From: Zygnema cylindricum
Lineage: Eukaryota; Streptophyta; Zygnematophyceae; Zygnematales; Zygnemataceae
Direction: 5' to 3'
Assembly: GCA_037447655.1 (NCBI GenBank)
Contig: JBBHKE010003252.1
Span: forward strand, 86,058-117,996
Length of the DNA: 31,939 nucleotides
In this document: one piece after another, positions 1-9,485 of the stretch
Layout: every line of letters begins with the position of its first letter
How positions within the stretch are numbered: the first letter of the stretch is position 1
Translations under genes and position numbers: made by a program
Notes under the pieces: generated by a model
Told to the model about the DNA's origin: nothing
The model's input: the letters and a program-made list of their open reading frames with translations, nothing else
Database searches by the model: none

Positions 1-378
1 AAAGGGAAGAAGAGCAATAAAAAGAAAACAGTAGTTAACATAATTTGTCTAGAACCAGAAGAGGATACTTTTAGTTTGCCAAAAAAAGACATTTTTAATC
101 TCAAAACTTCAACAAAACTAACAAAAACAGTAACAAAACGGAGAAAAACTTCTAAAGACAAAATAAAAAAAAAGGAAAACTAAGCCAAACACAAGTAAAA
201 AACTCTTTTGAGTAACGCAAGAATAGAGCTGAATTTAAACTAAACAACGGATATGATTATTATTAAAAATTAAGACAAAAAAAAAACTTAGAAATTATTA
301 AAAATCGTTAAACACTTTCAAAAACCTCTTTAGTCTTCCAAAAGTTATTACAAAATTTGTCTACATTTAATCCCTTAC
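1..378 (-). other. intron of GT92-like gene, no exon seen
   Basis: On the minus strand this is the sequence following the GTAAGG donor at 378-373. It is A-rich on the plus strand (T-rich on the coding strand), with stops in all frames and no exon-like stretch. The acceptor and the rest of the gene must lie beyond position 1. Confidence 0.5.
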
Positions 379-2259
379 CTGAGCAAAAGAAAAAGCTCGA
401 TCAGCTTGTTGCAACAAATTGTCCACAAACTCGATTCTTTCCACCGATATTTCTCCGTTTTTACCTCCGATTTTTAGTTTTAATTCCGTTAAAACTTCTT
501 CTGAGATCCCTTCTGAATCGTAAAAAATGAATTTTTTGACTCCCAACGATTTTTGAAAATAAGATAGCCATTCGAAAACTGCCGACGGGTTCGGTTGAGA
601 TTTTATGGGAGGGGTACAAACGGTAATATAATATGGAAGTGGGGTTTTTGGAGAAAGTTCCTGTGGGGGAGAGGGAGAGGGAGAGGGAGAGGGAGGGAGA
701 GGAGAGGGAGAGGGAGGGAGAGGGGGGAGGGAGAGGGAGAGGGGGAGGGGAGGGGGGGGGAGGTGGAGGGAGGGGAGGGGAGGAGAGGATTTTTAGGCTT
801 TTGAGCATCCCAGAGAGGGAGAGAGGAAGAGAGGGAGAGAAGGAGGGAGGAGGGAGGGAAGAGGGAGGGAGGGAAGGAAGAGGGAGGGAGGGAGGGAGGG
901 AGGGAGGGAGGGAGGGAGAGAGGGAGGGAGAGAAAGAAGAATCACTTACTCTCCTGACTCCATCTTCCCGAAAGAGCACTACCTCCACCCCATATATCAT
1001 TCCCAGGAGATACCCTCCACAAGATGACGTCTTTTCCTCCAAAATACAGTGGATCGCCACTGTTTCAAACTGCCCTCCATTTTCCAATCAAAGGGTTCTT
1101 TCGGGGTTTTTCCAGGGTTTTCGTGGTTTTTTAGGGTTTTTAGCGTTTTTTAAGGTTTTCGCGGTTTTTGAAGGTTTTCCGTGTTTTTAGGGTTTTGAAT
1201 GCATAGAATGGCCACTGTTTCAAATTGCTCTTCATTTCCTCACCTTTAAAAAAAAAAAAAAAATAACAAGAAAAGTTGGATAAAGGTCAACTAATCTTAA
1301 ATAAGGTGAGAGAAGGTGAGAGAAGGTGAGAGAAGGTGAGAGAAGGTGAGAGAAGGTGAGAGGAGGAAGGTGAGAGATGGTGAGATAAGGTGGGATAAGG
1401 TGAGAGAAGGTGAGAGAATGAAGGAGAGAGAAGGTGAAAAATTTAAGGGAAGGTGAGATAATGTGAGAGAAGGGGAGATAAGGTGAGATAACGTGAGAGA
1501 ACGTCAGAGAAAGTGAGAGACAGTGAGAAAAGGTGAGAGAAGGGGAAATAAGGTGAGATAAGGTGAAAGAAGGTGAGAGAAGGTAAGGTGCGGTAAGGTG
1601 AGAGTAGGAAGGTGAGAGAAGGAAGGTGAGAGTAGGAAGGTGAGAGAAGGAAGGTGAGAGAAGGTGAGAGGAGGGATAGGGTGGGATAAGGTGAAAAAAG
1701 TTGTGAAAAGGTGTAAAGGTTAGAGAAGGGAGATAAAGTGAGAAAAGAAAGGTGAGATAAGGTGAGTGAAGATGAGATAAGTTGAGAGACAGCGAGAGAA
1801 GGTGCGATATATGAAAGAGAGCATTTAAGATATCTTATTCCAGTAACAATTTTTCTTTTTATTTTTACAAATATGATTCCCCCGATGATGAGATAGTGAA
1901 GAATGAAGTCTGCCTCACACAATCTAAAAAAAAAAGAGTTAACTGTTGAAATAGAGCATGGAAGAGAGAGAGAGAGAGAGGGAAGGAGGGAGAGAGAGAG
2001 AGAAACGGAGAAAAAGCAAGGAGGGGTAAAGAGAGAGGGAAGGAAAACGGAACTACATCTGACCTGCCTGTCATGATGCTCTCCTCCATAAAAAAAACGT
2101 AAAACCCCCTTTATACTCCTTTTATTTTCATTGTTATTACTAATATCATGCCAGATACACGAGCCACTTGACGGAGGAATTTTTAATACTGATTCCCCAA
2201 AAGAAAAGGTATCTTGCAGACCTAATATTGCAAATTTTTCGGGTCCCATTCGATACGCA
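379..2259 (-). CDS. GT92-like (DUF23) glycosyltransferase, partial, three exons
   Basis: Seen: three minus-strand exons that join in frame. Exon a is 2259-2064 (acceptor CTTGCAG, donor CAG|GTCAGA, 65 codons after one leading base). Exon b is 1069-950 (acceptor GGGCAG, donor AGA|GTAAGT, 40 codons). Exon c is 660-379 (acceptor CCACAG, donor CAG|GTAAGG, 94 codons). The a-b and b-c junctions are both phase 0. The joined protein runs through GSCIWHDI, a VAIHCI segment, PYYITVCTPPI, then FEWLSYFQKSLGVKKFIFYD and ends with DRAFSFAQ. Family knowledge: an E-W-x-x-Y...LGV-x-x-F-x-x-YD core after a VC motif is the signature region of GT92/DUF23 glycosyltransferases (Pfam PF01697), usually type II Golgi enzymes. 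Inference: the window holds the middle of the protein; the N-terminal exon(s) lie above 2259 and the C-terminal catalytic part lies left of position 1. The family call rests on motif memory, while the exon model itself is strong. Both introns and the sequence upstream of exon a are CT-rich on the coding strand. Confidence 0.65.
664..936. repeat. purine-rich simple repeat inside intron
   Basis: GGGAGA/GGAGGGA-type tract, purine on the plus strand, interrupted by a short unique piece near 785-815. It fills nearly the whole intron between exons b and c of the GT92-like gene and ends directly at the CCCCCACAG acceptor, so on the coding strand it acts as a very long polypyrimidine tract. The reading frames across it are low-complexity artefacts. 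Confidence 0.9.
1094..1195. repeat. degenerate GGGTTTT(T) repeat, telomere-like
   Basis: About ten imperfect copies of a 9-14 base motif close to TTTTAGGGTTTT, several with C substitutions (TTCGTGG, TTCGCGG). It resembles a decayed interstitial tract of plant/algal TTTAGGG or TTTTAGGG telomere type, but no perfect array remains. It lies in the intron between exons a and b of the GT92-like gene. Confidence 0.5.
1203..1242 (-). pseudogene. duplicated fragment of GT92-like exon b
   Basis: The minus strand reads FETVAILC, matching the start of exon b (FETVAIHC at 1069-1046). The nucleotide match covers roughly 35 bases, including bases just upstream of the exon-b acceptor. No usable acceptor AG directly precedes this copy and the match stops after about ten codons, so it looks like an abortive local duplication in the intron, not an alternative exon. 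Confidence 0.45.
1302..1812. repeat. GGTGAGAGAA minisatellite-like array
   Basis: About 500 bases of the 10-mer GGTGAGAGAA and variants (GGTGAGATAA, GGAAGGTGAGAG). Copies are regular at 1302-1360 and more degenerate afterwards. It lies in the GT92-like intron between exons a and b. On the coding strand it reads as repeated TTCTCTCACC, rich in pyrimidines. Confidence 0.9.
1813..2063 (-). other. rest of GT92 intron with GA tract
   Basis: Contains a GA/GGGA tract at about 1960-2040. A short open segment near 1903-1860 (coding strand, reading ADFILHYL) is followed by a GTAAAA donor-like site but does not fit the phase of either neighbouring exon, so I treat it as intronic. Confidence 0.5.
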
Positions 2260-2261
2260 CT

Positions 2262-2645
2262 GCAAGGGAGGGAGAGAGGAAGGAGAGAGAAAGAGGTGGA
2301 GAGATAGAGAGGTGGGGGAGATAAGAAGGGTGGGGAGGTAGAGAGGTGGAGAGATAGAGAGGTGGAAGATAGAGGTGGAGGGAGAGGTGGAAAGAGGTGG
2401 GAGATATAGAGAAGGGAGAGAGGTGGCGATAGAGATGTGGAGAGTGAGGTGAATGAGAGGAAGAGGGAGGAGGGAGAGAGAGGTGGAGAGGGAGAGGTGG
2501 AGAGAGAGGGGTGGAGAGGAAAGGTGGAGAGAGAGGCGAAGAGAGAAATTGAAAAAGAGAGACAGGGATGGAAAGAGAGGCAGGGAGAGAGTGGGAGAAG
2601 AGGGTGGTAGAGAATGGAAGGAAGGGAACTTGGAGGAAGGATATA
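2262..2645. repeat. GAGAGG/GGTGGAGA purine tract upstream of GT92 exon a
   Basis: About 380 bases of purine-rich simple repeat with GGTGGAGA and GAGAGAGG variants on the plus strand. It abuts the CTTGCAG acceptor of exon a, so on the coding strand it is again intron sequence with an extreme polypyrimidine tract. No exon is seen inside. Confidence 0.9.
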
Positions 2646-2699
2646 AAATACAAATGGAATAACACATAGATATCAAAAATACAAACTATATATATAGGC

Positions 2700-2734
2700 A
2701 GAGAGAGAGAGAGAGAGAGAGTAGGTAGGATAGG

Positions 2735-2770
<36 letters not shown>
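2700..2770. repeat. compound (GA)n-(TA)n-(GT)n microsatellite
   Basis: Consecutive GA dinucleotides (2701-2721), a GTAGGTAGGATAGG bridge, TA dinucleotides (about 2734-2760) and GT dinucleotides (2761-2770). Confidence 0.95.
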
Positions 2771-3379
2771 TCACGAAAATGATGAAGAAAAACACCATTT
2801 GAATGCCTAAATTAGCGTGGACCGCAACTTCTACCCATTTTTTTCGTTTTTTGCGATTCGACAAAATACATTTCGTACAAAACATGAGCTCATATCAACC
2901 AAACTCGATCCTGAAATATCTCATTTTTGTAGATTTCTGGACTTCCCTTATAAATGATAAGCCTCCTAATAAGTCCACCATACTTTTTGTGACTCATGTA
3001 GTTTATTAGTTTGTTTCTCAGACTATGATTGTGTTACTTTTGAATATTTTTTTCTTTTACTTTTTTTTAGATTCTTTTTTTCCAGATACTTTTCTTGTTT
3101 ACTTTTTTTCCCTTTCGGATGGAAGAGAAAAATATGACGTTCTCATTCTTTTTGAACTACTTAAATTGAAATTAATTAAAAAGGGTTAACAAAATTAAAC
3201 GTTATTTAGGGATATTTGAAACCCGAAAGAAAAAAGAAAAGTGGTAGATAATAAAAAAAAGGGTGGTTTAAAACAAATTCCCACCTGAAATGGTAAAAAC
3301 CCAAAATACTATAAAACTTGAAAGATTGTGGAGTCCAATTTTTGACTTGGTCCAAATAAACTAAAGTTGTCGAATTGAA
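2771..3379. other. AT-rich interval, no gene supported
   Basis: On the minus strand, around 2885-2780, a short frame has a basic stretch (NRKKRKKW) followed by hydrophobic residues. This could be the N-terminal signal-anchor exon of the GT92-like gene, but no good donor in the required phase was found. The rest is AT-rich with no feature I can support. Confidence 0.3.
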
Positions 3380-3620
3380 TCCACAAATTTCATTCTGCAA
3401 AACAAAATAAAGCCACAAACAATTGCTAAAAAAATAAAAAAAATTCCCAAACAAATAAAACCACAAAGGATTGTTAAGAAAAAAACATTTTCTCTAACAG
3501 TTAAAGCCACAAACGATTGCTAAAAAAGAAGCATTTTCTCAAACAAATAAACCACAAAGGATTGTTAAAAAAAAAAAAAAATCTCAAACAAATAAAACCA
3601 CAAACGTTTGTTCAAAGTTA
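3380..3620. repeat. ~48-bp A-rich minisatellite
   Basis: Successive copies are marked by CCACAAA at about 3381, 3413, 3461, 3509, 3551 and 3598. Later copies share CCACAAAGGATTGTT or CCACAAACGATTGCT, followed by an A-run, CATTTTCTC and AAACAAATAAA. Spacing is 42-49 bases for the last five copies. Confidence 0.8.
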
Positions 3621-3889
3621 CTTCAATTTCTATTTTGCCGACATTACCTTTTGATTGTTTCCGTTATTTCTCCACTACTTTTAAAAAAAAGGGAATCAAA
3701 AACTTATCAATATTAGGGCCGATTTAAAAAAAAAAGGGAAGGGGGAATTATGGAACGAGGTATTTTTGAAATAAACCCTTCCATGATTCGAAAAAAATAG
3801 AACAGAGGGATGTGAAGTTGATTAAACGACAAATGATAGATTCTACTGCAATGGTTCCTTCTTGCAAAGGAGAGAGGGAGAAAGAAAAA

Positions 3890-4420
3890 GAGAGAAAATC
3901 CTCTCAGAATCAAAATCTTTTTTAAATCATAATCTTTTTAGAATTCGAAACGTTTCAAAATTGGAACCTTTTTAGATTAAAAATCATACCGGAATCCATT
4001 ATCTTCTGAGAACTATAATCTCTTCAGAATCAAAGTCTTTGTAGAATAAGAATCATTTTGGCATCAGGATTTTTTCAGAATCAATTTCTTTTCAGAATCA
4101 GAGTCTTTTTAAATTTATCAGAATCGGAATCAAAGAATCAGAATGAGAAATCAAGAATTACAAAAAGGAAATATTAAATACTTGACCTCAGATAAATTTT
4201 TTTTGCAGGTTTGTTATGTAGTCTCAAATCAAATCCTAATAGAAGTGCTCTGATTTTACCTCTCTCCCTCCCTCTCTCTCTCTTTCTCTCTCTCTCTCTA
4301 TATATATTCAAAAGATTTTGATTCTAAGAGGATTTGGATTCTGAAAAAATATTGATTCTAAAGGGATTCTTATTCTGAAAAGATTCTGATTCTGAGAGAG
4401 TTATGATTCTAAGGGATTTA
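3890..4420. repeat. inverted array of degenerate TCAGAATCAAAATCTTTT repeats
   Basis: At 3890-4165 an approximately 20-base motif (TCAGAATCAAAATCTTTT and variants) is repeated imperfectly about a dozen times. At 4305-4420 the reverse complement (AAAAGATTTTGATTCTGA and variants) is repeated about five times. The halves could form a hairpin around a loop of roughly 140 bases holding a CT tract and a short TA run (4258-4308). Confidence 0.75.
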
Positions 4421-5376
4421 AGTCATTCACGCACATTGGTATATGCCGATTAACATCGATCTTTATTTTTTTTTGGGAGAAAATTTGAAGCCAAACTGCT
4501 AATGTAAATTGGAGCTCAGGAATATCAATCTAAAAGGAGAAGAACATTGGTTTTTTAGTGACATCGAATTCATTTTTTTTTCATTTTGCAAAATTGAAGG
4601 GTATGAAATGGATGCAAATGTGCACAAAAAAACAAAAATGTCAAAAACTACTATAAAGGCATGGCAATCAATGTCCAAAAAAATGGTTTTAAATAGTTGT
4701 TAAGTTGCAAATACAAACAAAATGTTGTTTGGTTGGCGGAATAGGCATATTCTAACTTACAATTTTTTGGTCATGTTTCAGTCATGTTTTGGTCATCTTT
4801 TGGACAATGACCAAAAAACACGAAAAAAAATATTAAGTAAGAATATGCCAATGGATTGAATTCTAAATATCGGGCATGAGTTAAACCTATATAATTCATA
4901 AAATAACCACGAGCATTTTAGGTTTTATAAGAGTTCTTTCTTTTTTGTAATCCTTCGCAAAAAAAAAGATAGAAAAAAAGAAAAGAGAAAAGGAAGGGAG
5001 CCCATAAGATATCTATCAAAATTAACTTGAAAACCATATAAATGAATAACATGGAGTAAAACTGTTTGTTTCTTGCTTTCTTCAATTGTGTGCATTTCAT
5101 ACGGTGTAGAAGTAACTATTAGAAAATCACTTATGAATTCACATGTGTAACAAACTTCGACAAAAATTGGAAAAGAAAATACATACTGCATGACCGAAAA
5201 CTTGCACTTTTCATGTCATATTTTTTGCAATATGAGAATAGTTTTGTATGCAAAACCTCGAGACCAAAAAAAAAAAAAGGATATAAAGTCATGTATATCT
5301 ACACACACACACACACAAACACACATTTATTATATGTACATAACACATAAACATATATACGTGTGCATATATATAA
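4421..5376. other. AT-rich interval with (CA)n and TA microsatellites
   Basis: No coding segment is supported; reading frames of 60-88 codons here have biased AT-rich composition. A CA microsatellite lies at about 5302-5325, followed by TATATGTACATA-type sequence to about 5375. Confidence 0.5.
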
Positions 5377-5637
5377 CATAAAATAAGCCGTGGTCACCAG
5401 TATTCGGTATTTTGGGAAATAAGTGGTGACACGCCCGGTTATTCGGGAATCTTGCCGAACATTTTGGACCTTTTTGCGATTAAGGGCCATCAATTGAGCC
5501 GTTTTATCAGTTCAGCATCCACCGTAGATGAACCTTCATCCAACGGGAAGGAGAACTTTCAGGCTAAGGGAAGTACATACAACACCCAATTAACTTTTGG
5601 GCGTCCATCGTTGGATGAGACTTCATCCAACCTCTAA
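5377..5637 (+). other. unassigned open segment, 86 codons
   Basis: One plus frame stays open from 5377 to a TAA at 5635-5637 in AT-rich surroundings. It reads through HQYSVFWEISGDTPGYSG and ends with DETSSNL. Codon use is less AT-biased than the neighbourhood. It has no in-frame ATG near the start, no clear acceptor, and no family I recognise. It contains small internal direct repeats (CTTCATCCAAC twice). It could be an exon, a transposon relic or chance. Confidence 0.25.
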
Positions 5638-5669
5638 TACAAGTTACTATTTACCAGATGTCACAACAG

Positions 5670-5890
5670 TACACCGCTAATCGTTATTAGTGTTAAAAAA
5701 AAAATCGCGACTTAAACCATCTTTTCTTTGTGCACACCTGTCGGATTGTCAATCCGATGGTTGCTATTGGAAGGTAAGATACTCACCTTCCTATTGGCCG
5801 TCTCCGATTGACAATCCGACATGTGTGAAGGCAGGAAAGATGTTTTAAGTGGCGAAAAAACTTTTAACACTAATAATGACTAGCGGTGTA
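5670..5890. mobile_element. 221-bp MITE, TIR TACACCG, copy 1
   Basis: Long terminal inverted repeats: the left end TACACCGCTAATCG pairs with the right end CGGTGTA, and similarity continues inward through TTATTAGTGTTAA and the ACTTAAA...CATCTTTTC segment to the GTCGGATTG region. The ends suggest a TA target duplication (Tc1/mariner- or Harbinger-like), but this is inference. A second copy of exactly the same length lies at 8778-8998. Confidence 0.85.
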
Positions 5891-7241
5891 GTGATGTATA
5901 TCAATCAACATCACAAACGATATATGCTTTTTGTAAACTTGTCATTGGACGGGATTAGTCCAAAGGGGAGAGATCCTCGGTTTAAAGGTATTGGAGATAG
6001 TTTTTGGATTAAAGGTTTCCTTGACTTTTGTTTTGGTTCAACTGTGATGATTATTTTTTTATGGAACGGTTGCAATCAATACAACCATTGATGTCCTAGA
6101 TTTTGAATTGTTTCTTTACATTTCTACTTATACGATCCTACTGCCGAATATGGAGCCAAAAGGCCATTTTGTATTTGCCGAATATTCGCTGAATACGAAC
6201 ATTTTTCTATCAGATGCCGTGACTACAATACAAACCAACCAAAATCTGTAAAGCGGAACCCAACAAACTGTCAACTGTAATTCTTTGTCTATTTGTGTCA
6301 ACATGGCATATCTTTTTCTATACATGTATGCAAGAAATTTGACAAATTGTAGTCTCAAATTCAAATAATAATGGAAACGCGGTTAGATTAAAATCTCTAT
6401 GTTTCTAAAACACAACCAATATAGTTATTTTGTTAAACTAAACTAACGACCAACGGCTGTCTTGTAGAAATTAATTATACAGAGGTATAGGATCGTTGAG
6501 TCCAAATCTGTTACCTCGCTTAAGTGTAATATATGGTAACCAAAACAGTTGTTCCAAAAATGAGTTTTGAGAGTAGAACATTGACAGCTTCAGTATCAAA
6601 TCTGAGCCCCGAGAATCCCAAATAGTTCCAATTAGGGTATCCCTTTTGACAAATAGCGTATGTCAATAAAAAAAGGTTTTGACCCAAAAATGATTCCAGT
6701 TTTAGTTTAGTAGATTTAGAGGTTTTTCCAGTTTAATACGCAGGATTTGAACACAGAAATATTTAGACATACAAAGAGTAAAAAAGAGCATATAGTTCCA
6801 TGTCAAATCATGTAAACCACTTTATTTGAGAGGAAATTTAGGCATTGATTGCTTAGCAAAAATCAGGTAATTTAAAGTAATAAGCCTGGTTTTAGGATAG
6901 GTCTGCTTCAAGACTTCAACCAAAACAACTTGGAAATATTGTTTACTCTGACTAGTGTGGCTTCGTATAGGGAATAAACCACAATACTTCAAGTAAAAAA
7001 AAGAAAGGGGCTGGAGCTAGTGATGCATTTATTATTTCTTGTAAAATCCACACTACTTGGCAGCCGTCAACAGAACAACATTATATGTAAAAAAACGGGG
7101 GACCTGCTAGATGCAAACGACAATTTCAAATTTCAAATTTCTATTTTCTAAACATCCACGCTAATTGGAGTGTCGTCGAATAAATAGTGCATTTGGGAAA
7201 TAAACGAAGACACAAAAAAACCCAGTCACAAAAGAGAGTTT
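5891..7241. other. AT-rich interval, no gene supported
   Basis: Short frames at about 5849-6091 (plus) and 6128-6364 (minus) are open but lack splice context, recognised motifs or compositional contrast. No repeat structure stands out. Part of it may be 3' flank of the minus-strand gene that follows. Confidence 0.4.
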
Positions 7242-9060
7242 CTAGATCATAAGGTCACGTTTCAAAAGGAGTTTTTGCAGGAAACTTTGTATTAGTAAAT
7301 CAAAAGGGAATGTTGGTTTCAAAAGTTCAAAAGCAGCATTCTAAAGTAAGAAGAATAAAGTGAACTGTCAACAAGTTTAAATTTTCAGTTTGAGTTTGAT
7401 TTGAGTCAAACAAATGGAGAAGTGAGAAAAACCGTAAATCCAAAAGTTACTTAATTTAACAGAATCTACGTAAATGGAAAATGTAAAAAAAATAAAATTA
7501 ATGAAACAGAAAGCATTAATTGAGGGAAAAACGAAAGAGCAACAAAAATGAGCAGAATTACCTCTTTTTTGCTTTCCCGTGATGCATTGATCCCCCAAGT
7601 TTGTAATTCTTTCTCCTCAAATCCACTAACTTTCTCCTTTAGACCACTTTCTTTCAAAACATCTGGCAATAGTTTTTCATTATTGTTGGGGAAAGACCGC
7701 TGCAAGTGCAACAACGCAAAAATAAAACACACAAAAAAAAAGGAAAAAAAAAACTAAAAACTAAAACTAACTTGAGAAAAAGTCAGGTTGAAAACATACA
7801 TTTTTAAAGTACTTCCATTTTGTGGTGAAAAACTCACCTGTATACTTATAACCAACATGCTGAGAAACAAACCAAAGAAAATGACAACCTGTACAGAGAA
7901 GCACATTGGAAATAAAAGTTCACAGTTAGCAAAACTGAACTCTTTAAAAAAAAGGGGGGGAAGGGGAAGGTGGAGTGGGAGAGGAGAGGAAACAAGGCAA
8001 AACAAAAAGCACCAAAAAAATATGCAATGTTAGACTTAGAGGGCTTGTGTGTACACTAATAACATCTTCACTAATCATTACGAACAGTGAAGTAAACCAT
8101 ATAGAGCGGCAGTTCATACGGTACGTGTTATCCCATTCGGTCCTTAAATTGCATTAGTGTCATGTAGTGCAGCTGTCATGCCCAACTGTGCGGTGACACT
8201 GTCCATAAACAGTTGGAGAACCGGAGAGAACTCGCGACAGCTTACAACTCCGAGATGACAAATACCAACCACCAGGGAGAGGCGTATTTTGAAAATAATG
8301 CAGGAGCGATCGTTTGGATCCAACAGCTGATTTTAGACGTCAAATATGAACAGGACCAGCTTTGGTTTAGTTCATGTGGATAATTTTTTAGGAAGTTATG
8401 GTTGGTCACAGATAGCAAAATGTGTCAGGGTAGTGATGTTTGACAGGCTGTAGCGAAATCCAGAAATAGCCATAGTGAAAAATTGGCTGAAAACTTATTT
8501 AAAAAAAAAAAAAAAAAAAGTGGTGCTTACAAAAATTTCCTGCATGTTTTTCCGAGCTCTTAAATCCACAATAACAAGACTTGAGACTCTAATGACCTTT
8601 TAAATATAGGTTAGGGTTTGAGTCAGAGCTTCTATAATCTGCTGACAAAGAAGTCAAAGGATATTGAAATGCTTTCTCACTAAATCACACCACTAATATG
8701 CTTAAGCGCCTTAGCAAGATAAATGCAAGCCATAAACTCAGGGTTCAGAGACCAAGAAGTCTGTGATGTGTGAAAGCTACACCGTGAATGGCTTATAGTG
8801 TTAATGTTTTTTTAGCCGCTTAAAACATATTTTCTACATACAGAAATGACCGATTTATGATTGGAAACCACCAATCGAAAGGTGAGAACCTTGTCTTTCA
8901 ATCGGAGCCGTCGGATTTTCATTCCGACAAGTGTGCACAGAGAAAAGATGTTTTAAGCGGCCAAAAAAAGATTAACACTATTAGCGATTCACGGTGTACC
9001 AACCTGTGGTCTGCGGATGGCAGCCGCCACAAATGACTGTTGCCGCTTAAAACGAGCCAT
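7242..9060 (-). CDS. predicted small type II membrane protein, four exons
   Basis: Seen: minus-strand exons with GT-AG introns, all phase 0. Exon 1 is 9060-9004 (ATG, 19 codons, donor CAG|GTTGGT). Exon 2 is 7888-7838 (acceptor TGTACAG, 17 codons, donor CAG|GTGAGT). Exon 3 is 7699-7562 (acceptor TTGCAG, 46 codons, donor GAG|GTAATT). Exon 4 is 7340-7242 (acceptor CTTTAG, 32 codons and TAG). The 114-residue product starts MARFKRQQSF, has a basic stretch (RRP) and then a hydrophobic segment QVVIFFGLFLSMLVISIQ at residues 19-36. A charged region (LKESGLKEKV) and a leucine-rich tail follow. Inference: a cytoplasmic basic N-terminus and one membrane anchor give type II topology, as in many Golgi enzymes; the true protein could be longer if exon 4 is spliced onward. 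I do not recognise a family. A CT-rich intron ending in TTCTTAG lies just upstream of the ATG, suggesting a spliced 5' UTR. Intron 1 contains a MITE and an opposing open segment. Confidence 0.5.
8168..8383 (+). other. coding-like open segment, 71 codons plus stop, antisense in an intron
   Basis: One plus frame is open from 8168 to a TAA at 8381-8383. It has balanced codon use and a protein-like composition: CGDTVHKQLENRRELATAY, then EAYFENNAGAIVWIQQLI, ending DQLWFSSCG. An acceptor-like TAGTGCAG precedes it (8165-8172). It lies wholly inside intron 1 of the minus-strand membrane-protein gene. I cannot name a family. It may be an exon of an overlapping plus-strand gene or a fragment of a processed or transposed gene. 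Confidence 0.4.
8778..8998. mobile_element. 221-bp MITE, TIR TACACCG, copy 2
   Basis: Same family and length as 5670-5890. The ends TACACCGTGAAT and ATTCACGGTGTA are inverted repeats, and the arms share GTGTTAA, CCGCTTAAAACAT and TGTGCAC with copy 1. On the minus strand the element begins six bases into intron 1 of the membrane-protein gene (GTTGG|TACACC), so the donor is directly next to, and may partly use, element sequence. Confidence 0.85.
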
Positions 9061-9082
9061 CTCTATCTCACATGGCAAACTA

Positions 9083-9290
9083 AGAAGAGAGGGAGAGAGA
9101 GAGAGAGAGGGAGAGAGAGAGAGAGAGAGTGAATAGATACAGAGGGAAAGAAACAGAGGTATAAGGACAGAGTGAGGGAAGAAAAAGAGAGGGTGAAAGA
9201 CAGAGGGAGAGAGGGAGAGACACAGAGAGAGGGAGAGGGAGAGACAAAGTGGGGGGAGAGCAAGGGATAAAGAAAGGGAGAGAAACGGGG
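9083..9290. repeat. GA/GGGA simple repeat
   Basis: Purine-rich on the plus strand with AGAGAGGGAG and GACAGAGGGA variants. On the minus strand it precedes the acceptor at 9081-9080, just upstream of the ATG at 9060. This is the same arrangement (CT-rich intron on the coding strand) as in the GT92-like gene. Confidence 0.9.
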
Positions 9291-9485
9291 AAAAGCGAGT
9301 ACAGTGAACAAGAAATGCACATCCTAAGGGTATGTCCCCATGTGCCAAAGTAAGGGAGTTTTATTTTTCGTTTTTCTATAAAACTTAGAGCACTTTACCA
9401 TGTAACTGAGACTTAGGATACTTTCGCAAGTGCTAAAGTTACATTTATTTCCTGTCGTTTTCTTCTATAACTTAGAAAAAAACGA

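Noticed and set aside
461-1087. 208-codon minus frame across the GA tract
   Set aside because: Its middle is translated simple repeat and it runs through a GTAAGT donor; only the parts that coincide with exons b and c are real, and exon c is read in a different frame.
2780-2885. N-terminal signal-anchor exon for the GT92-like gene (basic NRKKRKKW then hydrophobic)
   Set aside because: Hydrophobic run is short, flows into microsatellite translation, and no donor of the required phase was found.
5300-5330. CA repeats as promoter or origin signals
   Set aside because: Ordinary microsatellites with no associated gene start; nothing in sequence supports a regulatory role.
8531-8600. Possible extra exon of the membrane-protein gene (LVIVDLRARKNMQEIF, donor GTAAGC)
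   Set aside because: Reads well, but no acceptor puts it in phase with exon 1 at 9004; joining 9004 to 7888 directly keeps phase 0. It might be used in an alternative transcript.
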